From Bacillus sp. USDA818B3_A (GTDB taxonomy: Bacteria; Bacillota; Bacilli; Bacillales; Cytobacillaceae), in the NCBI RefSeq assembly GCF_009928415.1, contig NZ_JAABNN010000019.1, forward strand, positions 14,211 to 61,123: a DNA stretch of 46,913 nt. The letters run 5' to 3'. The notes under the pieces were generated by a model. It saw nothing but the letters and a program-made list of their open reading frames with translations. It made no database searches and was not told the DNA's origin. How positions within the stretch are numbered: position 1 is the first letter of the stretch; every line of letters starts with the position of its first letter. Positions 23,980-32,445 of this stretch are shown piece after piece. A program made the translations under genes and the position numbers.

Positions 23980-24906
23980 TTAAATTTTTGCCTTTTTATC
24001 TAACCTTAGGTCGGCTCTGAGATGAGATTTCAAATTCGGCAGTGAAATGATGACCGTTCCAATAATGATTGTGAGTGCCCCTGCACCAGATACCCAAGAA
24101 ACCGCTTCATGATAAAAAACTACCCCCAGCACCATTGCAAGAATCGGTGACACAAAAAGCCAGGTCGAAGGAAAAACGGGATTCGTCTTCGAAACGAGCC
24201 AGTAGTAGAGACTATGCCCCAGCATTGAACCAAATATAATCAAATAAATAGAGGACCCGATGGCGGCCGGACTCACCAATGCGTCCAAATGGACATCCTC
24301 CGTCACAAGAGACAAAATCATTAACAAAATACCTCCATGCATCATTTGAACGGCATTCAAAGCAATCGGGGAAACTTGATCAACAAACTGATTGATCACC
24401 TTTTTGGAATAAATCGTACCTGAAGCATAAAACACCTCGCCCACAATAATTAAAAGACACCCCGCCAACAAAACTAAGTCCATATGAAATGTAAAACTCG
24501 GTAAAATGAGGAGGAACACCCCCACTATTCCAACAAGACAGCCAATAAACGAACTGGTATTAGCTTTTATTTTTAAAATAAAGGTTTGAATAAGCAGAAT
24601 CATCACCGGCCCCGTCGCCGACAAGACGGCTGCCATTCCTGAAGGGACAAACTGCTCCGCCCAATAAAGCGTGGCAAACGTACCAAAGGTTAACCCAACG
24701 CCCGAGAGCAGCATCTCCTTACGAAAAAACAATCCTATAGGTGCCTTTCTTTTTATAACCATAATGGCGAACAGAATAAGACCGGCGATCAAAAAGCGAA
24801 GGCCCGCCGAGAAAAATGGAGGCACGCCCGCATCAATCCCTATTTTTATCGCAAGAAACGTGGTGCTAAAGATCAAACACATACACAAATAACCAATCAA
24901 AACCAT
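23980..24906 (-). CDS. DMT-superfamily (EamA) metabolite exporter
   Basis: 308 residues from the ATG at 24906 (MVLIGYL), with GGGAGG 7 nt upstream; the frame extends 93 nt further up without a ribosome site. Ten membrane helices in two EamA repeats: ATLYWAEQFVPSGMAAVLSATGPV in the first and SKTNPVFPSTWLFVSPILAMVLGVVFY in the second. These exporters move amino acids or other small metabolites out of the cell. It diverges from a MocR-type regulator (114 nt between starts), which probably controls it; the substrate may be an amino compound or relate to vitamin B6. Confidence 0.82.
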   Translation of the reverse strand: MVLIGYLCMCLIFSTTFLAIKIGIDAGVPPFFSAGLRFLIAGLILFAIMVIKRKAPIGLFFRKEMLLSGVGLTFGTFATLYWAEQFVPSGMAAVLSATGPVMILLIQTFILKIKANTSSFIGCLVGIVGVFLLILPSFTFHMDLVLLAGCLLIIVGEVFYASGTIYSKKVINQFVDQVSPIALNAVQMMHGGILLMILSLVTEDVHLDALVSPAAIGSSIYLIIFGSMLGHSLYYWLVSKTNPVFPSTWLFVSPILAMVLGVVFYHEAVSWVSGAGALTIIIGTVIISLPNLKSHLRADLRLDKKAKI

Positions 24907-25019
24907 GTCTATTCCTCCCTTGTGCTCCATTATAAGGGAAGGCAAATAGAACAGATGAAAACGACTAGACCAGATGGAAGCTTTGCATGTTAAAATCAAG
25001 GGAAATGGGAGGGAAGAAA

Positions 25020-26417
25020 ATGAATGGAGATTACCTCTTTAAACAAGTTTATGATTATGTCATACACCGAATCGAACTCAATGAATGGAAAGAAAATGAA
25101 AAGCTGCCCTCGATTAGAAATCTAGCTGCTGACATGAATGTCCATCGCTTAACCGTATTAAAAGCCTATCAGCTCCTCAAACAAGAAAATAGAATCTATT
25201 CGAAAGATAAATCTGGCTATTACGTGCAATCTACTGGGGAAAAAAGCTTTGCTAACCCGGAAAACCCGATAGTTTCCGCTTATGTGCAAAAAAATCATTT
25301 ATCGGAAATTCATAAATTATCAGTTTCCTATCAATTTTCACAGGCATTAATTGATCCAAACCTTTTACCCAACCGCTATATTTCTGATTATGTGAAGAAA
25401 GTTTTTGACCTCTATCCGAAAGTACTCTCCACCTACTCCACTGTTCAAGGTGACGAAGAGCTGCGTCAATCACTTTCCGACTATTTTAATCAAAACTATA
25501 AAACAATTACACATCCCGATCATCTCTTTATAACAACTGGATCACAGCAAGCCATCCATTTAATAGCCCAGGCATTTGTGAAATCTAGAGACACCGTTTT
25601 ATTTGAACGGCCGAGCTATAGTTCTGCGATTGATGTTTTTAGAGCCCAAGGAGCTAAAATTGTAACAGTTGATATTCATCCGTATGGATATGATTTGGAA
25701 CAGATTGAACTATTGATGAAAAGGCACAAACCACGGTTGTTTTATCTGAATCCTACCTTTCATAACCCAACTGGATATACGGTCCCATCGTCTCAGCGGA
25801 AGCAACTGGTTCAGCTAGCAGAACAATATCGCTGTCTTTTAATTGAAGACGACGCCTACAGTGACATCTATTTTGATCAGCAGCCTCCACCGCCAATGTA
25901 TACCTACGATACGTCGGGTATGGTTATCTATATCAAGAGCTTTTGCAAATATATCTCTCCGGGTTTAAGGATTGCTGTAATGATGAACGGAGCAACAACG
26001 GTAAGAAACTCGCTTTTCTCCGTTAAAGCCCTAGCAGATAATGGTTCACCTCTATTAAATCAAAAGATTTTCCTTCATTATTTTTCATCGTCAAGGTTGC
26101 AGCAGCATGTGGAGAAATTACGAATTGCTTTGCAGATACGAAAGGAAAGAATGGAGGAAGAACTCTCATCAACGGGTTGGCAGTGGACCAGTCCTAATGG
26201 CGGTCTCAATTTGTGGGTACAGCTTCCCAGCCATCTTTTAACAGTAGAATTATTAGCCAAGAGCATCGAGCAATCCATCTCCTTCGTTCCCGGACAGATT
26301 TGCGACCCTCTAAAAGAGCCGTCTTCCTGGCTCCGGTTAAGTTATTCGTTTGTTAACGAGGAACAAATTACACAAGGAATGAAAAGGTTTATCGATTTGG
26401 TGCACTCTTCCCTATGA
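25020..26417 (+). CDS. MocR-family regulator (GntR DNA-binding plus PLP aminotransferase-like domain)
   Basis: 465 residues from the ATG at 25020, with GGAGGG 6 nt upstream; the in-frame ATG 33 nt earlier lacks one. An N-terminal GntR winged helix (about 1-70: LPSIRNLAADMNVHRLTVLKAYQLLK) is joined by a linker to a class-I aminotransferase fold (about 115-465). PLP-site residues are visible: NPTFHNPTGYT, IEDDAYSDIYF and the Lys in SFCKYISPGLR. Such proteins use PLP or its amino-acid adduct as a signal, as GabR and PdxR do. The divergent DMT exporter is the likely target. Confidence 0.87.
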   Translation: MNGDYLFKQVYDYVIHRIELNEWKENEKLPSIRNLAADMNVHRLTVLKAYQLLKQENRIYSKDKSGYYVQSTGEKSFANPENPIVSAYVQKNHLSEIHKLSVSYQFSQALIDPNLLPNRYISDYVKKVFDLYPKVLSTYSTVQGDEELRQSLSDYFNQNYKTITHPDHLFITTGSQQAIHLIAQAFVKSRDTVLFERPSYSSAIDVFRAQGAKIVTVDIHPYGYDLEQIELLMKRHKPRLFYLNPTFHNPTGYTVPSSQRKQLVQLAEQYRCLLIEDDAYSDIYFDQQPPPPMYTYDTSGMVIYIKSFCKYISPGLRIAVMMNGATTVRNSLFSVKALADNGSPLLNQKIFLHYFSSSRLQQHVEKLRIALQIRKERMEEELSSTGWQWTSPNGGLNLWVQLPSHLLTVELLAKSIEQSISFVPGQICDPLKEPSSWLRLSYSFVNEEQITQGMKRFIDLVHSSL

Positions 26418-26538
26418 TTATCTCTTTCTTCATGATTCGGAAGCATGAGGTCGTACTTTGCTCCCATGAGGATTGACTTGCTGTCTAACCGGGTAAATAA
26501 CCTGTAGTCGATGATTCGTTAATCAAGGAGGAAGCAGC

Positions 26539-28002
26539 ATGGAGAGAAACAAAACCATTATGCAATTTTTTGAGTGGCATCTAATGAACGATGGCACCCA
26601 TTGGAAACGTCTTAAGGAAATGGCACCAAAATTAAAGGAAAAAGGTATCACATCGATTTGGATACCTCCAGTCACAAAAGCGTCTACTCAAGGTAATAAT
26701 GGTTATGCTACATACGATTTATATGATCTAGGGGAATTTGACCAAAAAGGAACCGTCCGTACAAAGTACGGAACGAAAGAGGAACTATTAGAAGCGATAT
26801 CTGCCTGCCACAATCTCGGTATAAAAGTTTATGTAGATGTCGTGATGAACCATAAAGCCGGTGCCGATGACACGGAAATTTTTGAAGTAGTTGAGGTCGA
26901 TCCAGAGGACCGGACAAAAGAAATATCTGAAGCTTTCGAGATTGAGGGCTGGACAAAGTTCACCTTCCCTGGCCGCGATGGAAAATATTCTTCCTTTCAA
27001 TGGGGCTATGAGCATTTTAACGGTACAGATAAGGATGAAAGGACAGGCAAAGACGGAATCTTTCTCATTCAGGGAGAAAATAAGGGTTGGAGTGACAATG
27101 TCGATGATGAATTCGGTAATTATGACTATTTAATGTTAGCCGATATTGACTATGATCATCCTGAAGTCAAAAAGGAAATGATTAAATGGGGCAAATGGAT
27201 GGCCGATACCCTCGAATGCGCTGGATACCGCCTAGATGCCATCAAGCATATCGATTCTGAATTTATTCGTGAGTTTGTTGAGGAGATGCGAGAGCACCGC
27301 GGGGAGGATTTTTATATTGTTGGAGAACTCTGGAAACATGAGTTGGAGGGATATCAGCAATACCTTGACCAAATGGACACTCATATAGATTTATTTGATG
27401 TCCCGCTTCACTATAAGCTGTGCCAAGCTTCCAATGAAGGAAACGACTTTGACTTAACCCACATTTTTGAGGATACCCTTGCCGGCTCCTACCCTGAGCA
27501 TGCCGTTACTTTTGTGGATAATCATGACACCCAGCCACAGGAATCTCTGGAATCATGGGTACAAGATTGGTTTAAGCCGAGTGCCTATGCCCTGATCTTA
27601 CTTCGACAAGAAGGCTATCCGTGTGTCTTTTATGGGGATTATTATGGAATCCAAGGCCCAGAGCCTAAAACAGGAATTAAGGAAATCCTCGATTCCATGC
27701 TCTTTGCCCGCTATGAAAAGGCATACGGGGAGCAGCAAGATTACTTTGACCATCCAAATACAATCGGCTGGGTTCGGCTGGGTGTGGAAGAGATTAAACA
27801 TTCCGGCTGTGCAGTGGTTGTCTCTAATGGAGATGACGGTGAGAAAAGAATGTATGTCGGTGAAGATAGAGCTGGGGAAACATGGGTGGATTTAACCAAC
27901 TCAAGAAATGAAGAAATTACGATTGAAGAGGATGGTTATGCTACGTTCCCGGTTAACGGAGGAAGTGTATCGGTTTGGGCTCACGCTCCCGAGGAGCAAT
28001 AA
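26539..28002 (+). CDS. Cytoplasmic alpha-amylase, GH13 (subfamily 5 type)
   Basis: 487 residues with a full (beta/alpha)8 barrel, B domain and C-terminal beta domain. Catalytic residues: nucleophile Asp233 in YRLDAIKH, acid/base Glu263 in VGELW and Asp330 in FVDNHD; VYVDVVMNHKAG is conserved region I. Like the liquefying amylases of Bacillus, but it begins directly at MERNKTIMQFFEWH with no signal peptide, so it should act inside the cell on imported or stored glucans. AAGGAGG lies 6 nt before the start. No sugar transporter or glycogen gene is next to it. Confidence 0.9.
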   Translation: MERNKTIMQFFEWHLMNDGTHWKRLKEMAPKLKEKGITSIWIPPVTKASTQGNNGYATYDLYDLGEFDQKGTVRTKYGTKEELLEAISACHNLGIKVYVDVVMNHKAGADDTEIFEVVEVDPEDRTKEISEAFEIEGWTKFTFPGRDGKYSSFQWGYEHFNGTDKDERTGKDGIFLIQGENKGWSDNVDDEFGNYDYLMLADIDYDHPEVKKEMIKWGKWMADTLECAGYRLDAIKHIDSEFIREFVEEMREHRGEDFYIVGELWKHELEGYQQYLDQMDTHIDLFDVPLHYKLCQASNEGNDFDLTHIFEDTLAGSYPEHAVTFVDNHDTQPQESLESWVQDWFKPSAYALILLRQEGYPCVFYGDYYGIQGPEPKTGIKEILDSMLFARYEKAYGEQQDYFDHPNTIGWVRLGVEEIKHSGCAVVVSNGDDGEKRMYVGEDRAGETWVDLTNSRNEEITIEEDGYATFPVNGGSVSVWAHAPEEQ

Positions 28003-28023
28003 ATAAGAACTGCGATTGTTCAA

Positions 28024-28077
28024 ATGGCATTAGAAAAGGAAGAAGACAACTCTTCTCCCTTTTCTAATGCATTTCTT
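28024..28077. terminator. Bidirectional terminator between amylase and the EAL-kinase gene
   Basis: GCATTAGAAAAGG pairs with CCTTTTCTAATGC, with an inner AAGAAG/CTTCTT stem. It lies between convergent genes and is followed by TTTCTTTT on the plus strand. Confidence 0.8.
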
Positions 28078-30330
28078 TTAGTCAGTAATCGGAAACCGAA
28101 CTTCAACGGTTGTCCCTTGATTCTCAGTACTTTTTATCGTAATAGACCCATTATGCTGTTTGACGATTCGGAAGCACAACATTAAACCTAGACCAGTCCC
28201 TTTTTCCTTATTGCTATAAAAAGGCTCTCCAAGTCTTTTAATACGTTCTTCACTAATCCCCATTCCATTATCAATGATTTTTATAAGGACATTTTCCCTT
28301 TCCAAGCTTCCAACTATCTGAATGATGCCTGCCTTCACAATAGCCTCCATGCTGTTTCGAATAATATTGATGAAGACCTGTTTGACCTGATTACGATCAC
28401 ACATAATTGGTGGAAAAGCACCGTCATATTCCTGATAGATTTGAACATTTTTCAGATTGGCTTCCGGGCGGAGCAATATTACCACATCCTGAAGAATCGA
28501 TGCAAGATCATAGCGTTCCAATTTGGATGGCTGCGGTTTCGCCAGGTTTAAAAATTCTTGAAGAATATCCTCAAGTCTTTTAAATTCCTCAAATATAATA
28601 TTAAAATATTCAGGTTTATGAGTCCCTTGTTGGAACAGCTGAATAAATCCTTTAATCGATGTGATCGGATTTCGTATTTCATGTACCACACCGGCAGCCA
28701 ATTCCCCGACCATGGCCAATTTCTCTGATTTGGCTAATTGTTCTTCTCTTCTTTTTTGCTCAGTAATATCACGACCAGCAATGATAATATGTTCCATTTC
28801 GCCATGACTGCCAAACACCGGTGTAGCAATACCCTCTATTAATACATAATTTCCACTTGAATGTAAAAATCGTGCTTCTATTCGAGAGGAAGGGACCCTT
28901 CCTAGGATTTGCCGATATTGTTTCATTACTTTATGTCTGTCTTCGGGGTGAACCAATGGAAACGCACTAGCTCCTTCATAGGATCTTGCGGGAGTACCAA
29001 GTGCCCTTCCAAGAGAAGGAGTTGCATATAAAATCTTCCCGTTGTTATCCAGCAGCATAAGGATGTCACTCATATTCTCGGTGATAAGACGATATTTGGA
29101 CTCGCTTTCCCGTAAAGAATTCTCCACCTGTTTTCGTGCGGTTATATCAATGCAAGAACCGATCACCTCGATGATTTCTCCGCCCTTTTTGATTGGACGC
29201 AGACTGGCTAAATAATCAATTCCATTGGCGTGGCCTTCATAATGGACAAGTTCGTCCCCATCCCACGCCTTCTGATAATAGACCGTTTTTCTCAAGGCGA
29301 TTTCCAAAGGAAAAAACTCATCCAGCCTTTTTCCCACCACTTGCGCTGGGATTAATCCCATTCGATAGAGCAACTCCCCATCACAAAGGGTATGAATAAA
29401 TTGTCCATTCATTCGTTTAAACTTAAAAATCATCCCTTGTTGCAGACGAACGGTATCTTGTAATTCTTTTTTTGCTTGATTTAATAGCTCCTCATACCAG
29501 ATCCGGTTCTTGATATTCTCAGGGATACCGTGTTCATTCACCACTTGTTGAATCTCAGGAAGATTATCATCTAACTCCTTTGCAGACATAGGTTTACTGA
29601 AAAGATATCCTTGCCCCTGATCACATAAATGCTGTTGGAGAAAGATCAGCTGCTCCTTTGTCTCAATTCCCTCAGCAACCACCTTCAAATTTAAATTATG
29701 AGCGATGGAGATAATGGTTTTAACAATCGCTTCGTCATTTGGATTGTTATGAAGCTCCCGTACAAACGACTGGTCTATTTTCAATGTATCAATCGGTAAT
29801 TCCTTTAAATAGCTTAATGAACTATATCCTGTCCCGAAATCATCAATACTGATAGAAACTCCAAGATTCTTCAATTGTTGCAGGGTTAGTATGGTATGTT
29901 CAAGATCAGGTTTTATACTTTCGGTTAATTCAACCTCTAAATAGTGTGGTTCCAGACCTGTTTTTTGCAGGACCTCTTCAATTGTTTTAACGATATTTAA
30001 GTTAATAAACTGCTTTTGCGATAAATTAACAGAGACTGCTGTGTAAAAACCTTTCTTTTGCCAGTTTTTAATTTGCCGACAAGCGGTATATAGAACCCAT
30101 TCCCCGATAGGTATAATCAAACCGGTATCTTCAGCAATTCCTATAAAACTTTCTGGTAACACCAATCCCCAGATTGGGTGATTCCATCTGATTAACGCCT
30201 CTACGCCAACTAGTTCACCTGTCCTTAAATCCAGCTTCGGCTGATAGTGCAGTGTAAACTGGTTCTGTTCAATGGCCTTTCGAAGCTCTAATTCTATTTT
30301 TATACTTTGATCGTCGGTAGAGTTATTCAT
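28078..30330 (-). CDS. EAL-PAS-PAS-histidine kinase fusion protein
   Basis: 750 residues without membrane helices, so probably cytoplasmic. Order: EAL domain (about 12-255), linker, PAS-like region (about 295-400), PAS (about 410-525), HisKA with phospho-acceptor His550 (GVVHEIRNP) and HATPase (about 645-748, N box QVFINIIRNSMEA, DNGMG, GTGLGL). The EAL domain keeps the residues needed for cyclic-di-GMP hydrolysis: Glu44 of EAL, Asn102, Glu134, Asp163-Asp164 and Glu220, plus Lys184. It could therefore link c-di-GMP level to a phosphorelay. The kinase part resembles sporulation or biofilm sensor kinases of Bacillus. No response regulator is adjacent. Confidence 0.88.
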   Translation of the reverse strand: MNNSTDDQSIKIELELRKAIEQNQFTLHYQPKLDLRTGELVGVEALIRWNHPIWGLVLPESFIGIAEDTGLIIPIGEWVLYTACRQIKNWQKKGFYTAVSVNLSQKQFINLNIVKTIEEVLQKTGLEPHYLEVELTESIKPDLEHTILTLQQLKNLGVSISIDDFGTGYSSLSYLKELPIDTLKIDQSFVRELHNNPNDEAIVKTIISIAHNLNLKVVAEGIETKEQLIFLQQHLCDQGQGYLFSKPMSAKELDDNLPEIQQVVNEHGIPENIKNRIWYEELLNQAKKELQDTVRLQQGMIFKFKRMNGQFIHTLCDGELLYRMGLIPAQVVGKRLDEFFPLEIALRKTVYYQKAWDGDELVHYEGHANGIDYLASLRPIKKGGEIIEVIGSCIDITARKQVENSLRESESKYRLITENMSDILMLLDNNGKILYATPSLGRALGTPARSYEGASAFPLVHPEDRHKVMKQYRQILGRVPSSRIEARFLHSSGNYVLIEGIATPVFGSHGEMEHIIIAGRDITEQKRREEQLAKSEKLAMVGELAAGVVHEIRNPITSIKGFIQLFQQGTHKPEYFNIIFEEFKRLEDILQEFLNLAKPQPSKLERYDLASILQDVVILLRPEANLKNVQIYQEYDGAFPPIMCDRNQVKQVFINIIRNSMEAIVKAGIIQIVGSLERENVLIKIIDNGMGISEERIKRLGEPFYSNKEKGTGLGLMLCFRIVKQHNGSITIKSTENQGTTVEVRFPITD

Positions 30331-30487
30331 ATCTTATTCCCCATTACTACTGTTGATATATTGCAAGTTTATCATACTTATAAAATGAAATGAGGGTATT
30401 TTTACTAGGCATAAAGGTGGAAAAAATGGAAACTTACCTATAACAACCATGTGTTATCGATTATTTTTGTAAAGCTTTGTATCTATA

Positions 30488-30517
30488 TAAAAAGAGCTGC
30501 CGCCGCAGCTCTTTAAT
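30488..30517 (-). terminator. Rho-independent terminator
   Basis: AAAGAGCTGC and GCAGCTCTTT form a perfect stem over CGGC; on the minus strand it is followed by TTTATAT. Confidence 0.85.
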
Positions 30518-30520
30518 ATA

Positions 30521-31006
30521 CTATTCAGATTTACATTTTATCCATTTACGATGCAGCGGGAGTAAGAAAGCAAATACAACCAAATATAAAGGGATGGAAA
30601 TAAAAAAGCTCCAGCCATGTGGCTTCATATAGCCTACACTCCTCATCCCCCATTCAATTAAAACAGACATGATCGTGAAAATAATCGTGAGTTTCCATTT
30701 ATTAGTCTTCTCTAAGTAATTTAAATAAATCACAGCCATTGAGGACGGAATGAAGCTGTAACTAAAAAATTCACCAATTCCGGTGATTTTTGGATGGCCA
30801 AAATCCACAAGATCTAACATTTTTCCTAATATCGAATCAGAAATCCATGCTAAATATCCAACGATTCCAAAGGTAACATAAAATTCTCTCCAGCCTATTT
30901 CTTTTTTAGGCATAAAAAGAGCATAAAGTAACAAGAACATCGAGATTAAGATTGGAAACCAAACCCCTTGAGCATGTAAATCCAAATTCTTCATTATGGA
31001 ATTCAA
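30521..31006 (-). CDS. CBO0543-like integral membrane protein
   Basis: About 161 residues with five membrane helices (around 17-30, 43-57, 83-98, 109-122 and 133-152) and a basic tail (RKWIKCKSE). It resembles the poorly characterised CBO0543 family common in spore formers. A TTG at 31006 has GAGGTG 6 nt upstream and is my preferred start; the GTG at 31015 is part of that site. It is a single-gene unit with its own terminator. Function unknown. Confidence 0.65.
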   Translation of the reverse strand: MNSIMKNLDLHAQGVWFPILISMFLLLYALFMPKKEIGWREFYVTFGIVGYLAWISDSILGKMLDLVDFGHPKITGIGEFFSYSFIPSSMAVIYLNYLEKTNKWKLTIIFTIMSVLIEWGMRSVGYMKPHGWSFFISIPLYLVVFAFLLPLHRKWIKCKSE

Positions 31007-31072
31007 AATACTCACCTCAACTTTACTATGTCCAAATTCAAGGTAAATATTTCAAGTTTCTCGTTTCTACAT

Positions 31073-31115
31073 AAAAAGAAAAGCACCAACCCTATCTGGC
31101 GGTGCTCCTCTTTCT
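31073..31115 (-). terminator. Rho-independent terminator of the first PspA pair
   Basis: On the minus strand AAAGAGGAGCACC and GGTGCTTTTCTTT form a stem over a 13-nt loop, followed by TT-rich sequence. The second PspA pair has a matching terminator at 44511-44550. Confidence 0.8.
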
Positions 31116-31119
31116 GGAA

Positions 31120-31779
31120 TTACAATGCATTCTTTAATTTTTTAAGTTCCTTATTCAGTTCTTCATCAGTCACATAGCGATCATATGCCGTATCAATCTG
31201 GGCTAACGGAGCGGCAAACTGATTACCTGCCTGGACCTCTGCCTCCATCATTAGGACCTTTTCTTCCGCACGTGCTACTCCTCTGGCAACATCATCCGTA
31301 TTGAAGGAAACCGTTACTTTCTGAATTTGTTTCATCGACTGAGCCACATTGGCACGGGAAGCCAACAAGATTTTCTTTTGCTGCATTTGATTATACGTTT
31401 CTTTGAGCTGGTCCAATTTTTCAATAAGAATTTGCGTTTGTCCCTTAAGCGCCTCTAACTGATCGGCATAAACCTGTAACGTCTTTTCCTGGTTAAGCTT
31501 TTCTTGCACCGCTAATTTTGCGATTGCCTCCTCGCCCTGTTCAATCGCTAGCCTCGCCTGGCGAGTACGCTTGTCCACTAAAGCTTTGGTTTGTGAAATA
31601 AGAGCCGCTTGTTTTTTCTCAACAAAAAGTTGTCTTGCTAGTGCTTGCTGGCCTTTAGTAATTTCCTGTTCCATTTCTCTCGAATACTCATTCAACATGG
31701 CAATCGGATCTTCCATACTGTCTAATAATCCGTTGATTTCCGCCATTGTAATTGTCTTTAATCTTCTAAAAATACCCAT
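31120..31779 (-). CDS. PspA/IM30-family membrane-stress protein, copy 1
   Basis: 219 residues from MGIFRRLKTITMAE. The second ATG of MNNMG is chosen because AAGGAG is 10 nt from it but only 1 nt from the first. The amphipathic N-terminal helix and a long coiled coil (about 25-190) are typical of PspA/IM30/LiaH proteins, which form oligomers that line and stabilise the membrane. The gene begins one nucleotide after the stop of the upstream membrane-protein gene, so the pair are coupled. A very similar paralogue lies at 44557-45234 in the same arrangement. Confidence 0.85.
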   Translation of the reverse strand: MGIFRRLKTITMAEINGLLDSMEDPIAMLNEYSREMEQEITKGQQALARQLFVEKKQAALISQTKALVDKRTRQARLAIEQGEEAIAKLAVQEKLNQEKTLQVYADQLEALKGQTQILIEKLDQLKETYNQMQQKKILLASRANVAQSMKQIQKVTVSFNTDDVARGVARAEEKVLMMEAEVQAGNQFAAPLAQIDTAYDRYVTDEELNKELKKLKNAL

Positions 31780-31780
31780 G

Positions 31781-32194
31781 TTATTCATTCTCCTTTTTAG
31801 TTAAAATATCTTTTTCCCATTGATCTAAAATGTTGGCATTTTGGTTAGTGACTGGAATTTGTCTGCTTGCAAGTGAAGTGTCGATAAACTGTTGCATGGA
31901 AGAAGCTTTTGATTTCTTTCTGAGCCATCTGAATACTAGAACAAGAACAGCTAGTCCAATGATTAGGAAAAGCCAAGGGAATCCTCCCTCATGGTGAGCG
32001 CCATTCATCATCATTTGGCGCCCGCCTCCAAAGCCGCCACCGCCGTGTCCCATTCCACCCATAGCTTGTCCGCCATGCGGGCCTCTAGCATACGCACTGC
32101 TTCCTCCTAATAAAAAGTGAAGGACGTTGAACACCAGTACGGCAGAAGCAACGATCACTCCCCAAAAAATACCTTTTTTTACTTTTGTATTCAT
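31781..32194 (-). CDS. Gly/His/Met-rich two-helix membrane protein, PspA partner, copy 1
   Basis: 137 residues: a helix at about 8-30, an outside loop rich in Gly, His and Met (MGGMGHGGGGFGGG and following, about 35-70), a second helix at 73-90, then a basic stretch (RWLRKKSK) and a conserved cytoplasmic tail (ILDQWEKDILTKKENE). The tail may recruit the PspA protein encoded directly downstream. The loop could bind metal, but no defined site is seen. AAGGAG precedes the start. A shorter paralogue is at 45236-45586. Confidence 0.7.
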   Translation of the reverse strand: MNTKVKKGIFWGVIVASAVLVFNVLHFLLGGSSAYARGPHGGQAMGGMGHGGGGFGGGRQMMMNGAHHEGGFPWLFLIIGLAVLVLVFRWLRKKSKASSMQQFIDTSLASRQIPVTNQNANILDQWEKDILTKKENE

Positions 32195-32228
32195 CTCTCA
32201 ATCTCCTTTCGGCTATCTTATGAAATGA

Positions 32229-32260
32229 ATATTACTAGCGAATGGTGAAAACTTGGTGAA
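32229..32260 (-). promoter_or_regulatory. Direct-repeat activator site and -10 box, PspA pair 1
   Basis: Minus strand TTCACC-N5-TTCACC (32244-32260), then 9 nt and TAATAT (32229-32234). The 11-bp period places the repeats on one DNA face, as for OmpR-type response regulators, and the -35 position is poor. The same layout with identical spacings is found before PspA pair 2. Confidence 0.6.
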
Positions 32261-32361
32261 AAAGAGAGAAGTTTTTTTAAAATTGAAATTCCCCATGTTA
32301 ACCATGACTTTTTAAAAATGTAAAGGCTTGCATAGTAAAGTTCATAATTACGTCATATTTA

Positions 32362-32393
32362 TTGTGAAATTATTCACAAACTAGTGATATACT
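32362..32393 (+). promoter_or_regulatory. Rex operator and ldh promoter
   Basis: TTGTGAA-ATTA-TTCACAA (32362-32379) is a perfect inverted repeat matching the known Rex (NADH-sensing repressor) box. It covers the -35 region of a promoter with an extended -10, TGATATACT (32385-32393). Confidence 0.88.
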
Positions 32394-32445
32394 AACGTCA
32401 TCAACTTGTTAATTAATACATTTCATATATAAGGGAGAGATCATC

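Noticed and set aside
26418..26538. Regulatory element before the alpha-amylase gene
   Set aside because: Short GCATGAGG/CCATGAGG similarity only; no convincing promoter, cre site or MalR-type operator.
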